From: Cinnamomum chago | Taxonomy: Eukaryota > Streptophyta > Magnoliopsida > Laurales > Lauraceae | NCBI GenBank assembly: GCA_038049695.1 | Contig: CP142460.1 | Span: forward strand, 37,296,001 to 37,360,000 | Direction: 5' to 3' | Length of the DNA stretch: 64,000 nucleotides | In this document: positions 45,671-55,936 of the stretch, piece by piece | How positions within the stretch are numbered: position 1 is the first letter of the stretch | Layout of the letters: each line of letters opens with the position of its first letter | The notes under the pieces: generated by a model | What the model was told of the DNA's origin: nothing | Databases searched by the model: none | The model's input: the letters and a program-made list of their open reading frames with translations, nothing else | Made by a program: the position numbers and the translations under genes

Positions 45671-47439
45671 TGTTGGAATATAGGTGGGCCTTCCAGACAG
45701 GTTTCAAAAACTTTTGACCCACTTAATGCAGGGATCAATTGTCTAGAATGCATTAAACCCAATCCAGGATGCAATTCCTCAAACTCATAGCCATGTACAA
45801 CAACAAATACTATCTAGAAGATAGAAAATAGCACATAAACATGCAACCACGAAATCCACAACATACAAGGATGTAGATATACCTTTGGAGTTTTGTTGTG
45901 CTCTAATGGAGGATTTGAGTTCTTTACTATAATGATGAACACCTTCACAATCCAATTCAGAATCTTCAACTCCTTTTGATCTTCCACGCTATGACCCGTA
46001 TTAGATCTCTTTTCTCAAGAAGATGGTGGAATCTTCAAGAGAAAACCTAACTAGTAACTCTAAGGAACTTAAGGTGAAAGAGAGGGGAACTTAGAGAAGA
46101 AGAGGACTTGTGCAACTCTTGCACAAAGGGGCTGCTCTTGCACTAAGTATTATGCACGACCATGAGGGGTGGATTCCCCTTTTTATAGCCCTCCATAACT
46201 CCTCTTTTCCTATTTGAAATAGAAGTTTAACTCCCATTACAAAATAGTAAACTTCTCCCTTGCTAGTTTCCATAGAAGTCTTACTTCCATAACAATTAGT
46301 AGCTTTCTCCTTTCTAATTAAAATAGAAGTCCTACTTCCATTAATAATTAGTAGCTTACCATTACCACTATTAGAAGTCTCACTTCAAATAGAAATAGTA
46401 ACCTTCCTTTTAGAGTTCAAGTAGAATTAGTATCTTTCTAATAAATTGGGCTAGCGTGGGGACCACTAGGGTTTCCTTAGAAAGCTGGCTCCAACTGGGA
46501 CACACGACCCCACATCTCATGTGCAATCCGGGCCCACAGTTAATTGCAAATAACTCCACTATATAAATGCAATTGCACTCCAGTCTTAGGAATAAATTAC
46601 AATGAAGACCCTAAACTTCCACATTGCCACAAGTAGGCCCCTCCATCATTATCCATGGATCAATTGGAATAAATCTGTCCCATCCAATCTTAGATCCACA
46701 TCTAATTATCCTTGAGCCCCAATTAATCACAGTGATCATCAGTATCATCCAATTAACTCTTAATCGAGATGGGTGCACACTTACTAATGATAAATCCATT
46801 AATTGGCACAAGGGGATAATATAGATAGATTTCATCTTGACCATTGGATGTTCTCACAGTCCTACTACCACATACCCAAGACACCGAGGTGTTGACTTAC
46901 AGTTGGCCTCACTCATTGGTGACTCAAAGCAAATGAATAGATAGAAACTTGAGTTCATCAATGTCTTAGGATTGAGAGCCTATTGCTAGGGAATTATGAG
47001 GGCAGACCTTAAAATCGAGACAGTATTCATAAGGTGCTTCTCATGGTCCTTCAATACATCCAATGTACCAGCACTATGATCCAGAATCTTTCATTCTGAT
47101 GATCGAGACAAATCACACTATCACATAGTGATCAAAAAGTGCTACAACCTTATCAGATGAGATGCCCAGTCTCATCACTGGTTGTGAAGATATTTTTAAG
47201 TATAAGATTTGTGACACATGTCTCTCGTATGTGGATCTCATCTATATTCATATATCACATCTAATATGCTAATGGGACCCGGTTCATCTCATGAACCATT
47301 ATGTCATATGTATTGGTCATGTGTATTAAGTAATAAAACACCATTCATCTCATGAAAGGAAAGCATGATTTTATTGATAAATAAAGAAATTAATCAATTT
47401 ATTACATCTATTGATGGATTAAGACCATACAATCTAACA
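45671..47439 (-). repeat. 5' LTR of copia D (1769 bp), mosaic
   Basis: TGTTGGAATATAGG at the left and TCTAACA at the right give the copia LTR ends. From 45671 to about 46625 it is almost identical to the D 3' LTR (31038-31990). Beyond that it is closer to LTRs A and B, for example in the 60 bases after 46640 and the U3 start. It has four U3 13-bp repeats (about 46224-46390) and a TATA box at about 46179-46190. Confidence 0.88.
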
Positions 47440-50400
47440 GTTTTCACCTCTGGGGATGTGGGTGATCTGACAGATGTCAAACTTTTGTCGAAGTGATTGT
47501 GCCTTGTTGTAGTAAGGCAACAGATCAGGTTTCCTGACTTCAAATTTCTGATTCATCTTATTGACGATCAATTGAGAGTCCCCAAATGCTTCCAACATGA
47601 TGATGCCAGATTGAGGGCGAGTTCCAATCCCACAATCAGGGCTTGGTACTCAGCTGCATTGTTTGAACATGGTTCCAATAGCGAGAAAGCGTGTGGAATC
47701 ATGTATTTTTCGGGACTAACAAAGAGAATGCCAATTCCCGATATTTTCTTTCCTTTTTCATTTATCCTGGTTGTGCCGTCAAAGTACAAGTCCCAGGAAG
47801 CATTTGGTAAGGAAGTTTCCACATTGTAGACAGATTTGTTTGGGAGATCATCCCTGAGTGGAGAATCTTTAGGCAATGGGTGCTCTGCAAGAAAGTCTGC
47901 TAGAGCTTGGCCTTTGATTGCCTTTTGTGGTACATACTTAATATCGAATTGCGACAGAAGGATGGACCATTTTTCCAATCGTGCATTGAGAAAACCTATT
48001 TTTGTGACAAGGACCTTTAAAAAATTAATCCTCGAAATTATGTATACTGTGTTAGACAGCAGATAGTGACGCAACTTTTGTACGGCGAACATCACTGCAA
48101 GGCATTCTTTTTTTACTGGAGAGTAGCAATGCTCTGCACCTATGAACATGCGGCTGAGGTAATATAGAGTAGCTTCTTTTCCCTCGTCGTTTTCTTGTGC
48201 TAGTAGAGCGCCCAAAGAGTAATCGAGAGCTCTTGTGTACAAGATGAATGGTTTTCCAGTTGTGGGGGCAGCCAACACTAAAGGTTTAGTCAGGTATGTC
48301 TTGATGTCTTGAAATGCGGCATCACATTCAACATCCCAAACAAAGTCCACGCCTATCTTCATTAGGCGAGAGAATGGACGGCACTTCCCTGAATGATTGG
48401 AGATGAACCGTCGAATGTATGCCAACCTTCCTTGAAGCCCTTTTAGTTCTCTTAGGGTTCTTGGATATGGCATTTCTAGGATAGCCTTGACTTTGGTGGG
48501 GTCAAGTTCTATTCCGCCTTTCCAAACTATGAATCCGAGAAACTTACCCGATGAGACACCGAAGAAGCACTTTAGTGGATTCATCCACAGCTTGTGTTTG
48601 CGAAGTCAGAGGAAGACTTCACGAAGATCTTTGAGATGGTCTTCTTTTTTTCGGCTTTTGACGGCAAGGTCATCGACATAACATTCGACCATCTTGTGCT
48701 GCATATCTTGGAATATCCTCATCATAGCCCTCTGATATGTTGCACCCGCATTTTTCAGACCAAATGGCATGACTGTGTAGCAATACACGCCAAATGGAGT
48801 CCGAAATTATGTGTCTTTCATCTTCAGGATACATCTTTATCTGATTGTAGCCAGAGAATCCACCCATGAATGTCATTCGCTCGAATCCGTAGGTTTTGTC
48901 GATCATTACCTTTGGTATGGGGAGCAGAAATTCATCTTTAGGGCATGCATTACTCAGGTCTCTATAGTCAATACAGACCCTGATCTGCCCATTTTTCTTT
49001 GTCACGGGGATGATGTTGGCCAACCATTTAGGATGATGTTCCTCGCGGATGAAGCCAACACTTTTGAGTTTCTGAACTTCTTGTTCAATTTTGTCCATCA
49101 CATCAGGACGGAATCTTCTTTGGCCTTGTTTGACAGGCTTGATGTCTTTTTACAGATTGAGTTTGTGGACTTCTATTTTGAGGTCTAAGCCAGGCATTTC
49201 AGCGTAAGAACATGCAAAACAATCAACGAACTCACAAAAAAAAGCGATATACTCGGGTAACTCATCATCCTTTATATTCTTACTTATGAATACAGGACGT
49301 GGGTTATCAGGTGTCCCTAAGTCTATCTTTTGAACAAGATCTTCTGTTGGAAGGTTTGAAAGTGGTTCCTCCACATTATTTTCGAAGGCTTCCAACTCAA
49401 CAAGACCTTCTGAAGTTCCAAAGGCATTTACAGACCAAGACTTTGCTTTTGTCCATGGGTCTTCTTGATCGGTACTCTTCTCAAGACTTGCAATGAGATG
49501 ATCCCAATCACCTGTTGAAACTGGGTCAAAGTAAGGTACTTCTTTTGGAGACGATGGTTCTTCTGGGCCAGAAAACCGCGCGTCTATGTCATCAGACAAT
49601 TCCTCTTCATCGTCAGAGAAATCATACCAATTGGAAGAGCTTCCCGGATCCTTGACTGGTGACTCTTCAAAGAGTTATCCAGGGAGATCAATGTCTTCAT
49701 GGACACGAGATGTTGAGGCTTGGTCGACAAAACGACTTTGTAGCCTGTGTGTCAACTGTCTAATGGGAGTGTCAGGATCATACCCCAACCCGTATGAAGA
49801 CTTGTCTATATGACAATGGAGTTTCCAATCCTTTAGTTGACTTTTAGTTAAGGTGGGTTCTAATGGTGTGAGAATACCACGGCCACCTCCCAAACAGATT
49901 GGATTCTGAGCGTCATAGCTCATTTTCTTCATGATAGCTTGTGTCATTTGACTATACAGGAATAGTTTAGGCATACCTTCATTTTGAAAAGGTTTAAGCC
50001 AAGAATTTGATGAAGAGGCTTCCGATCTATGGAAGAAGATTGTCTTTTCTTCTGCCGAAGTTGCCGGAACGGCAAAGGAAGCAGACGTAGGGTTTTCTAT
50101 GTCAGCAGGTGTCTTCAACGGAGTGGGAGCATGCTGAACTTGCTGAGTATCAGCTTGACTTGATGATGTGTCATCTTCTACTCTAAATGCGAATCTGTAT
50201 CATGCATAATGGACACGAAGGAGACAGCGAACTTGCCCCCTGTCTTTTGTTTTGTCTTCTTTGCTTTGGTGGTGATTACCAAAGGCTTTGAGGATTTGAG
50301 AGAAACAACGAAAGGAGAATGACTACTCTCTTCAGATTTGTTAGAAGATTTATTTTCTTTTGATGATTACCGAGGGGCCTTGCCCTTATTGTTCTGGAGA

Positions 50401-50900
50401 TTTTCGGCAAAGGGTATTGTTTCTTCCTCATTTTCTTCTTCTTCATCTTTGTACATCTGAGCATCTACAAAATGGATGTCTTTGCCTTTGAAGGGCTCTT
50501 TATCTGCAAACACTCGATGTATTAAGCCGTCGTTGCCAACGAACTTGATGCACTGATGTAGAGTTGAAGGGACGACACCATTCTCATGTATCCAGGGGCG
50601 TCCAAGAAGGATATTGTAGCATGAAGGGGTTCTTATTGCGTACGCAGTGATTTCAGAGATAAGATCACTGATTTGAAATTTGAACCTGATTTTGCCAATA
50701 GGCCTTTGAGTGCTCCCATCGTATCCAAAGATGGATATAGACGTGTGACTCAGCTTGCTAAGTGGGATGCCCAGCTCTTCAAGTGCCAAAGTAGAGATGA
50801 GGTTAAGTGTAGAACCTGGGTCGATCTGGACTCTGTCTATTGGCATTTCTTTGACATACCCTGTGAAGTACAAGGGTCAGTTGTGCTTCGTCTTGCCTAG
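47440..50900 (-). pseudogene. Tat-lineage pol remnant: protease, reverse transcriptase, RNase H, second RNase H
   Basis: Protease 'DPGSTLNLIS' with 'YNILLGRPWIH' lies at about 50820-50590. Reverse transcriptase spans about 49100-48450 with 'RVCIDYRDLSNACPKDEF' and the catalytic 'YVDDLAVKSR' near 48680. RNase H follows ('FILYTRALDYSLGALLAQEN', about 48250). The second RNase H begins 'WDLYFDGT' near 47800 and ends with an 'HIPRGEN' motif exactly at the copia D junction. Integrase would be next but is not seen here. The remnant is broken at several places. Confidence 0.88.
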
Positions 50901-52683
50901 CAGGAGGTCATCCTTATCGAAGGCAATTGTTGCACTTGTTGCTTTCTAAACCGAGAGGCATTCAATGCTTGATCCCTCAGTTCTCTTCTTTTTTTCCTTC
51001 GAGGAAGTACTTGATTTTTTGACCCTATAGTCCATTTCAATTTGTAGGACTTGTGGGGCATGTTTGTCGACATCCGCATTCAGCCTTTGTAGTTCTGAAA
51101 TGGGACTATCACAAGTTTGTGGAGACATTCGTAATAAGTCAAGGATGTGCAATCGTGCAGGTATGTGTTTGAAGTGCTCAATCAAGTCGTACTTAAAAAC
51201 CTCCTTCGGGCTTGCATTTTCATTATTGTTGCCACTTAAAGCATTTACAATTTGCTTTCCCGAAGGATTTACATAAGAAGAATAAGGTTGGTTGTAATTT
51301 TTGTGGTAATCCCGGCTAGAGCGGGTACCTCTACCAACTTCAAGAGATTCTGGAGAAGGGTCTTCTTTTGGAAGATCACTCTCGGGATCAAGGGGTTGAT
51401 CCTTATCATTCACTGAAGACGTCTCTATAGCAGTATTGCGTTGCACAGAGCATTTTCCGGGAACAAGTCCTGAATAGCATTCAGCAACTTCTCCTCTTCA
51501 TTGAGTAATTTATCGGTCCAGATATCACCTATGAGGTCAGGTATCCGGGACCAGTTGACCAAATTTTCATTAAAGAAGACTTCATTGGTAGGAGCTTCTT
51601 CGAGATGATCAGTCGGAAGCGGCTTGAGTTCCAACGTCATAGTTTCAGGAGACGAAGGCTGAGAAGATGATATCTCTGTGGAAGTCACCTGAGGAGATGT
51701 AGCTCCAGAAGATATGCTACCGAACGTAATCTGAGAATCTGAGGTCCCCGCAGACGAAGCTTCGGAGGCACCATCATCCCGAACTATCGCATTACAAGCA
51801 ACTCTGTTAGGAGATGCCTCTAGAATGCACTGTTGAGATTCAGACTCGTCTTCAGATGTAAGAGGATCATCAATCCAGCAACTTTCTTCATTTTCCGGGG
51901 TTACCGGAGAAGATGTCTGTAAATTTTTTTGAAATTTTCGGTTCTGGATTTTGATTATGACGAAGGTCATTGATGTGATCCTGCTCCCACTCTATGGCAA
52001 GACGTTGCAAGATTCTTGCATATTCTTCGAGATCGAGCGTATGGGCCAAATCTTCTTCGTCATCTGTTCCTTGTGGTTCATTAATGTTGGGTTCCACTGG
52101 AGCGCTTGCTTGTGCTAGATCAACGACACTTTCTTGAACAGCCTCTTGGTCTTCTTCATCATCAAACCAGGATCCTTGTGGCTATAATGGGTTATACCAG
52201 ATTACTGGCATAAGATAAGATTCAAGAATCCATTCCTCATCGGAGAGGTATTCTCCTGTTTCAAGGGATTCCTCCCAATCATCGGTATAACTGGCGGTAT
52301 TACTGGACTCGTACCCATCCATGGAGAATCCAATTACTGAGTTGTAACAGTATGATGCCCCCTGCGTAGTTTCATTTCTGTAATGAGGTGGCATGAAATC
52401 ACCAAGGGTGAATTTTCTTACCACTTTTGAAGACTTGGGAAGGAATTCCTTTGTTGCCCCTGGTGAAGCAGTAGAAGAGGTATCTGCCTTTTCAGGAACT
52501 TCTTGCTTTGATTGAGTCTTCTCCTGCTGTTTGAGCTTATGGAGTTTTTTTTTTTGGCTTGCCTTCGTTGTTGCGCGGTAGGCTTTGTTTTGACGACCTC
52601 CCAATTTTCATCTTCCAAGAGATCAGGATGCACCCATATGGGTTGTCCGTCTGATGTTGGAGAAGGAACCAACTCTTGGGACG
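50901..52683 (-). pseudogene. Tat-lineage gag-protease linker remnant
   Basis: The reading is rich in acidic, serine and glutamine residues ('DDEEDLAHTLDLEEYARIL', 'MPPHYRNETTQGASYCYNS'), typical in composition of the long variable region between gag and protease in Tat elements. No zinc knuckle is seen. The Tekay insertion cuts it at 52683. Assignment rests on position and composition. Confidence 0.6.
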
Positions 52684-53189
52684 TGTAAGACCCCATCCCG
52701 AGTGACATCGATTAGTGTTAATTAAGTGGTGTTTTAGTTCTAAGCGCGTTTAGTGTTTTTTGGGTAAGTTCGTATTAAAATAGTTTTTTATATAGCTTTG
52801 GGGAATTTTAAGTGCCTTTGTGACTAGTGTGGCCCTTTGGGGGTTCCTTTTATGACTTTGCGTTTACTCGGGGATTTATCTGAGATTCTTGTGTTTGATG
52901 ATTTAATCCCATTTTACTTGTCTTGTTAATCCCAAAAACTTTTATGTTGATTTCGTGCCCGTTCGAGGTTCCGAAACCCGACTTTCCTAACATTGAGGGC
53001 GAAACAGTCTTTTCACACTAAATTTGTACCCAAAATTTGGTGTCCCCAAAACCCGCGAAACATATACTTTTTGGAAACTAGATATTTCAACGATCACTTT
53101 TCTCTTCTTCATTGAATTCGTTCGAGGCCTAGAGAAACATGATTTCAGCCCATGAATAATTATAGTGGTGGGACCCAACCCCATTTTTG

Positions 53190-53197
53190 TATATAAG
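53190..53197 (+). promoter_or_regulatory. TATA box of the Tekay LTR
   Basis: TATATAAG about 506 bp from the LTR start, in a CT-rich context downstream (CTCCTCTCCCTTTTCCCC). The 3' LTR has the same box at about 60693. Several of the older solo LTRs have lost it. Confidence 0.65.
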
Positions 53198-53433
53198 GAG
53201 GACTCCTCTCCCTTTTCCCCTTTTCTAGCTCAACACCAATCTTCACCTGGGGTTTTCCTTTTCTTCCTTCTTCTCTTGCTTTCCATCACCAAATCCCTAT
53301 CAACTTGCATCAATACCTAAATTGTTGTCATCATCTTCTTCCTCACCACTATAGCTCTCCATTGATATCTTTTGAGAGAAAACCTCTCATTCCAAGACTC
53401 TATTTGAGCTCACCTTGTTCATTTGGAGAACCT

Positions 53434-53444
53434 ACAAGTAAGCA
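53434..53444 (+). promoter_or_regulatory. Splice-donor-like site in the Tekay LTR
   Basis: ACAAGTAAGCA, GT at 53438-53439, 754 bp from the LTR start. The same kind of site is at offset 754 in 32606-39753 (33360), 762 in 13883-20190 (19428), 762 in 33509-37639 (36877) and 781 in 14762-17958 (17177). With the acceptor-like TTTTGCAG at 55922-55929, just before the gag ATG, it would define a leader intron of about 2.5 kb. Splicing is inferred, not shown. Confidence 0.5.
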
Positions 53445-54024
53445 ACCTTCCCCATCTCTTAGATTTGTGTTTCTTTGACCTCTAAGAGGTTCCATTTTCA
53501 TTATTGTAAGGTTTCCCTTTTTATTTCTTGTTTTGACCCATTTAGGGTTTGTTTTTTGGGATTTTGGTTCATAGCTTGGATTCTTGGCTTGGAGGAGTGT
53601 TAGAGCTTGTTATTGATTAGTTTGGACACAAGGCAAGTGGATGATTTGGTTTTTATGAGTTTTCAATGGTCTTATAAGAAATGTGGTTGATTTTATTGTT
53701 TTCCCATACATGCTTATTTATTGCTTTGACTTGAAATGAATGCTCATAAAGAGCCTTGATAGTGCATTCATTGTCATAGAAATGTATCAGTTCATGGCAT
53801 TCAATTTTCTCTTGTTTTATCTCAAATGTGCTATTGTGTGTAGTGGTTCATTCCCTTCTTTCTTTGTATTTGGATGTGATATTGTTGGAGGAAGATGGAA
53901 TGGATGTTGTAGGAGATTTGATGTTGATTTGGATGGAGTTTTGGAACTCATCATTTGGTGTTTAAAGGAGGTTGTAGAAGGAAGAGAAAGAGAGGAGAAG
54001 AACTATCCCGGAACCAATTTCTGG

Positions 54025-54305
54025 ACAGGTCGCTCGAGCGAAGTGTCCAGAAAATGGTTCGTGCCATTCCAATGGGTAGTTCGCTCGAGCGGACCCCTTT
54101 GTCGCTCGAGCGAACCCTCCTAGAACTCGTTCCAGAGAGTGGTTAGTTCGAGCGAACTGAACTTTCGCTCGAGCCAACCTGATGCTGGATGAGTTCGCTC
54201 GAGCAACCTAAAATTCGCTCGAGCAAACCCTCCCAGAAGACCATTCCAGAGACCACCTCACTCAAGCGAACTCTCCGGTTCGCTCGAGCGATGTGCTCTG
54301 TCGGT
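54025..54305 (+). repeat. Palindrome cluster, TTCGCTCGAGCGAA type
   Basis: About nine copies of TCGCTCGAGCGA or near variants lie in 280 bp at 1.34-1.62 kb from the LTR start. They are separated by CCAGA-rich phrases that are themselves repeated. The same word family appears singly at the edge of the CGGTTAGCCG clusters at 16171-16200 and 18500-18520. Confidence 0.8.
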
Positions 54306-55775
54306 CAAGGGCCATGTTTGCGACAGTGATGAATTGTTTAAACGTTTTGAGACTATTCATTGTTGACCCCTCTATGTCAGGGAGATTTACTAGGCAATGT
54401 TTGAGGCCATTTGAGAACGAAACTACGTCACGAAGATTTCATTTGAAGTTTTAAAAATTCAAAGTGTATAAGGACCCCGGAATGCCCCCGGACTCAAAGA
54501 GTACCAAGTCTTACCGATTTAGACATACGGGATCCCTATTCACTTCAAACAAATCTTGAACCAGAAACTTCAATGGTTTATTGTACTTCACTGTTCCAGA
54601 GATTTATACTACATGACTTGTTATTCCCGAAAGCAATGAAATTGTATTTGATATAGTAATTAGTCCAGAAATGCATTGCCCGGATTGATACGACAGTTGT
54701 GCCTTTGAGCACCCCTGTCCAGCTTGTTTATGGACATGCACTTGATGTATTTTATACATGTTTTGATTTTGTCATTTGACCTATGAGTCGGCACCACTAA
54801 GCTTGGATAACCCTGTTGGTTTGATACACCGACTTGGAGATCCCCCTCTTGTTCCGCCAACTGCAGTTTGGATCCTACTACCCGGTTATTACCGTAGTCT
54901 TGTCCCGATACCTCGAATTGCTACCGTGGTTCCCGATGCCCGGCTCGCTACCGTGGTCATGTCCCATATATTATATGTATATGTATATATTTCGGTGTTT
55001 CTGCTCACCTCGTGTGACTGAGATCAACGCCTTGATATTGCTCTGTCACTTCTGTGATAAAGGACTTAGCTTCGTGTGGTTGTCATCTTGCTCGTTTCCC
55101 GATTCCTTGGTTACCTTTTCATGTTTTACAACGCATACATGTATTTGAATAAATGATTTATCTCTTTTATGGAAATTCCTATTTAAACAGGCTTTAAATG
55201 CTTTTGAAGGTAAATTCATTTATTATTATATTGTTATGTCTCTGCACCCATTTGCCAAACCGTCGTGTTCGACCCACTCTTTGGTACTTAGGTCCTGACA
55301 TTGTCTACCCCGAGGCGGAGCTTGAGGACGCGGTCGGTGAACCGCAACGCCTAGTTGAGTGGCATGCTGATGATGTCGTCTAGACATTTGATTGCTAGAG
55401 AGAGATAACATTTTGGGAAAACTTTTAACCATTCTTTTGGGGATTGGTATTTTGCTTTTATTGGCCTTTGTTGGCCTCTATTTTTGGGAATGTAACTAAA
55501 TGATCTTTTGTATAAACTTTAACATTTCTTTTGGGAAAGCACTAATGATCATTGCTCATCCTGATACTTGGTTTATATATATGATTTTATCTTGTGACTA
55601 GAATTGAAATTATCAATTTGATTTGCTACACGCTTCTGCACTTAACAAAAATGTACTATGTTGTTGTGATATCCTTACTACGGACACCTGTGGGAAATTA
55701 AATAAATGTATACACAACATCTTCAGTCTCGATCCCGGATTAGTCCCGCGGGCCCGGTTTGGGGTCGCGACAAAC

Positions 55776-55787
55776 TAGTATCCGAGC
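55776..55787 (+). other. Primer binding site of the Tekay element (diverged tRNA-iMet type)
   Basis: TAGTATCCGAGC lies three bases after the LTR end and differs at two positions from the TGGTATCAGAGC complement of initiator tRNA-Met. Confidence 0.7.
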
Positions 55788-55921
55788 GAGACGTGTTTCA
55801 AGCAATTAAAAGAAACTAGAAATCCTAAGGACGTGGCGAGGATTCGTTAGACTTTTTGATTAGCTAGTATCGTGTGAGCAATGTGTGACCCTTTATTTGA
55901 TTGTTATGTGCTAACAACTTG

Positions 55922-55936
55922 TTTTGCAGCATCATG
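55922..55936 (+). promoter_or_regulatory. Acceptor-like site and gag start of the Tekay element
   Basis: TTTTGCAG ends at 55929 and is followed after four bases by ATGCCACCTCG, which begins the 'MPPRKRP' start typical of Tekay/Del gag. A pyrimidine-rich, AT-rich run precedes it. The ATG at 55901 in the same frame lies upstream of the acceptor and is less likely to be used. Confidence 0.5.

Larger units (their letters stand above)
31038..47439 (-). mobile_element. Ty1/copia element D, nearly full length, with solo LTRs in its 3' LTR
   Basis: On the minus strand: 5' LTR (47439-45671), primer site, leader (45670-43951), gag-pol (43950-39968), polypurine tract, and a 3' LTR (39952-39754 and 32605-31038) split by a 7.1 kb insertion. 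Without the insertion D is about 9.2 kb. The coding region has only a few breaks, the best-kept copia pol in the window. The two LTRs are very alike over about the first kilobase next to the leader side but differ more in U3. The flanks do not match (TAGAAC on the left, GTTTT on the right) and belong to different elements (C and Tat), so one end has been exchanged or lost. Confidence 0.9.
47440..52683 (-). mobile_element. Ty3/gypsy Tat-lineage element, main coding part
   Basis: On the minus strand: gag/protease linker (52683 to about 50950), protease, reverse transcriptase, RNase H and a second RNase H, cut at 47440 by copia D and at 52683 by the Tekay element. The presence of an extra archaeal-type RNase H after the retroviral-type one is the hallmark of Tat elements (Ogre, Retand and relatives). 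Roughly ten breaks make it an old fossil. A possible 3' end of the same element lies at 8496-9767. Confidence 0.88.
52684..55772 (+). repeat. 5' LTR of the Tekay element (3089 bp)
   Basis: Begins TGTAAGACCCCATCCCGAG and ends GGGGTCGCGACA, the same ends as solo LTRs 13883-20190 and 14762-17958. Landmarks in order: TATATAAG (53190), splice-donor-like ACAAGTAAGC (GT at 53438), TTCGCTCGAGCGAA cluster (54025-54305), GGGACC-type repeats (54890-54965) and the GGCCTTTGTTGGCCTCT segment shared with 1-60. Confidence 0.93.

Noticed and set aside
54025-54305. CRISPR-like array of TTCGCTCGAGCGAA words
   Set aside because: The words are short, imperfect and unevenly spaced, no cas genes exist, and the setting is a plant LTR.
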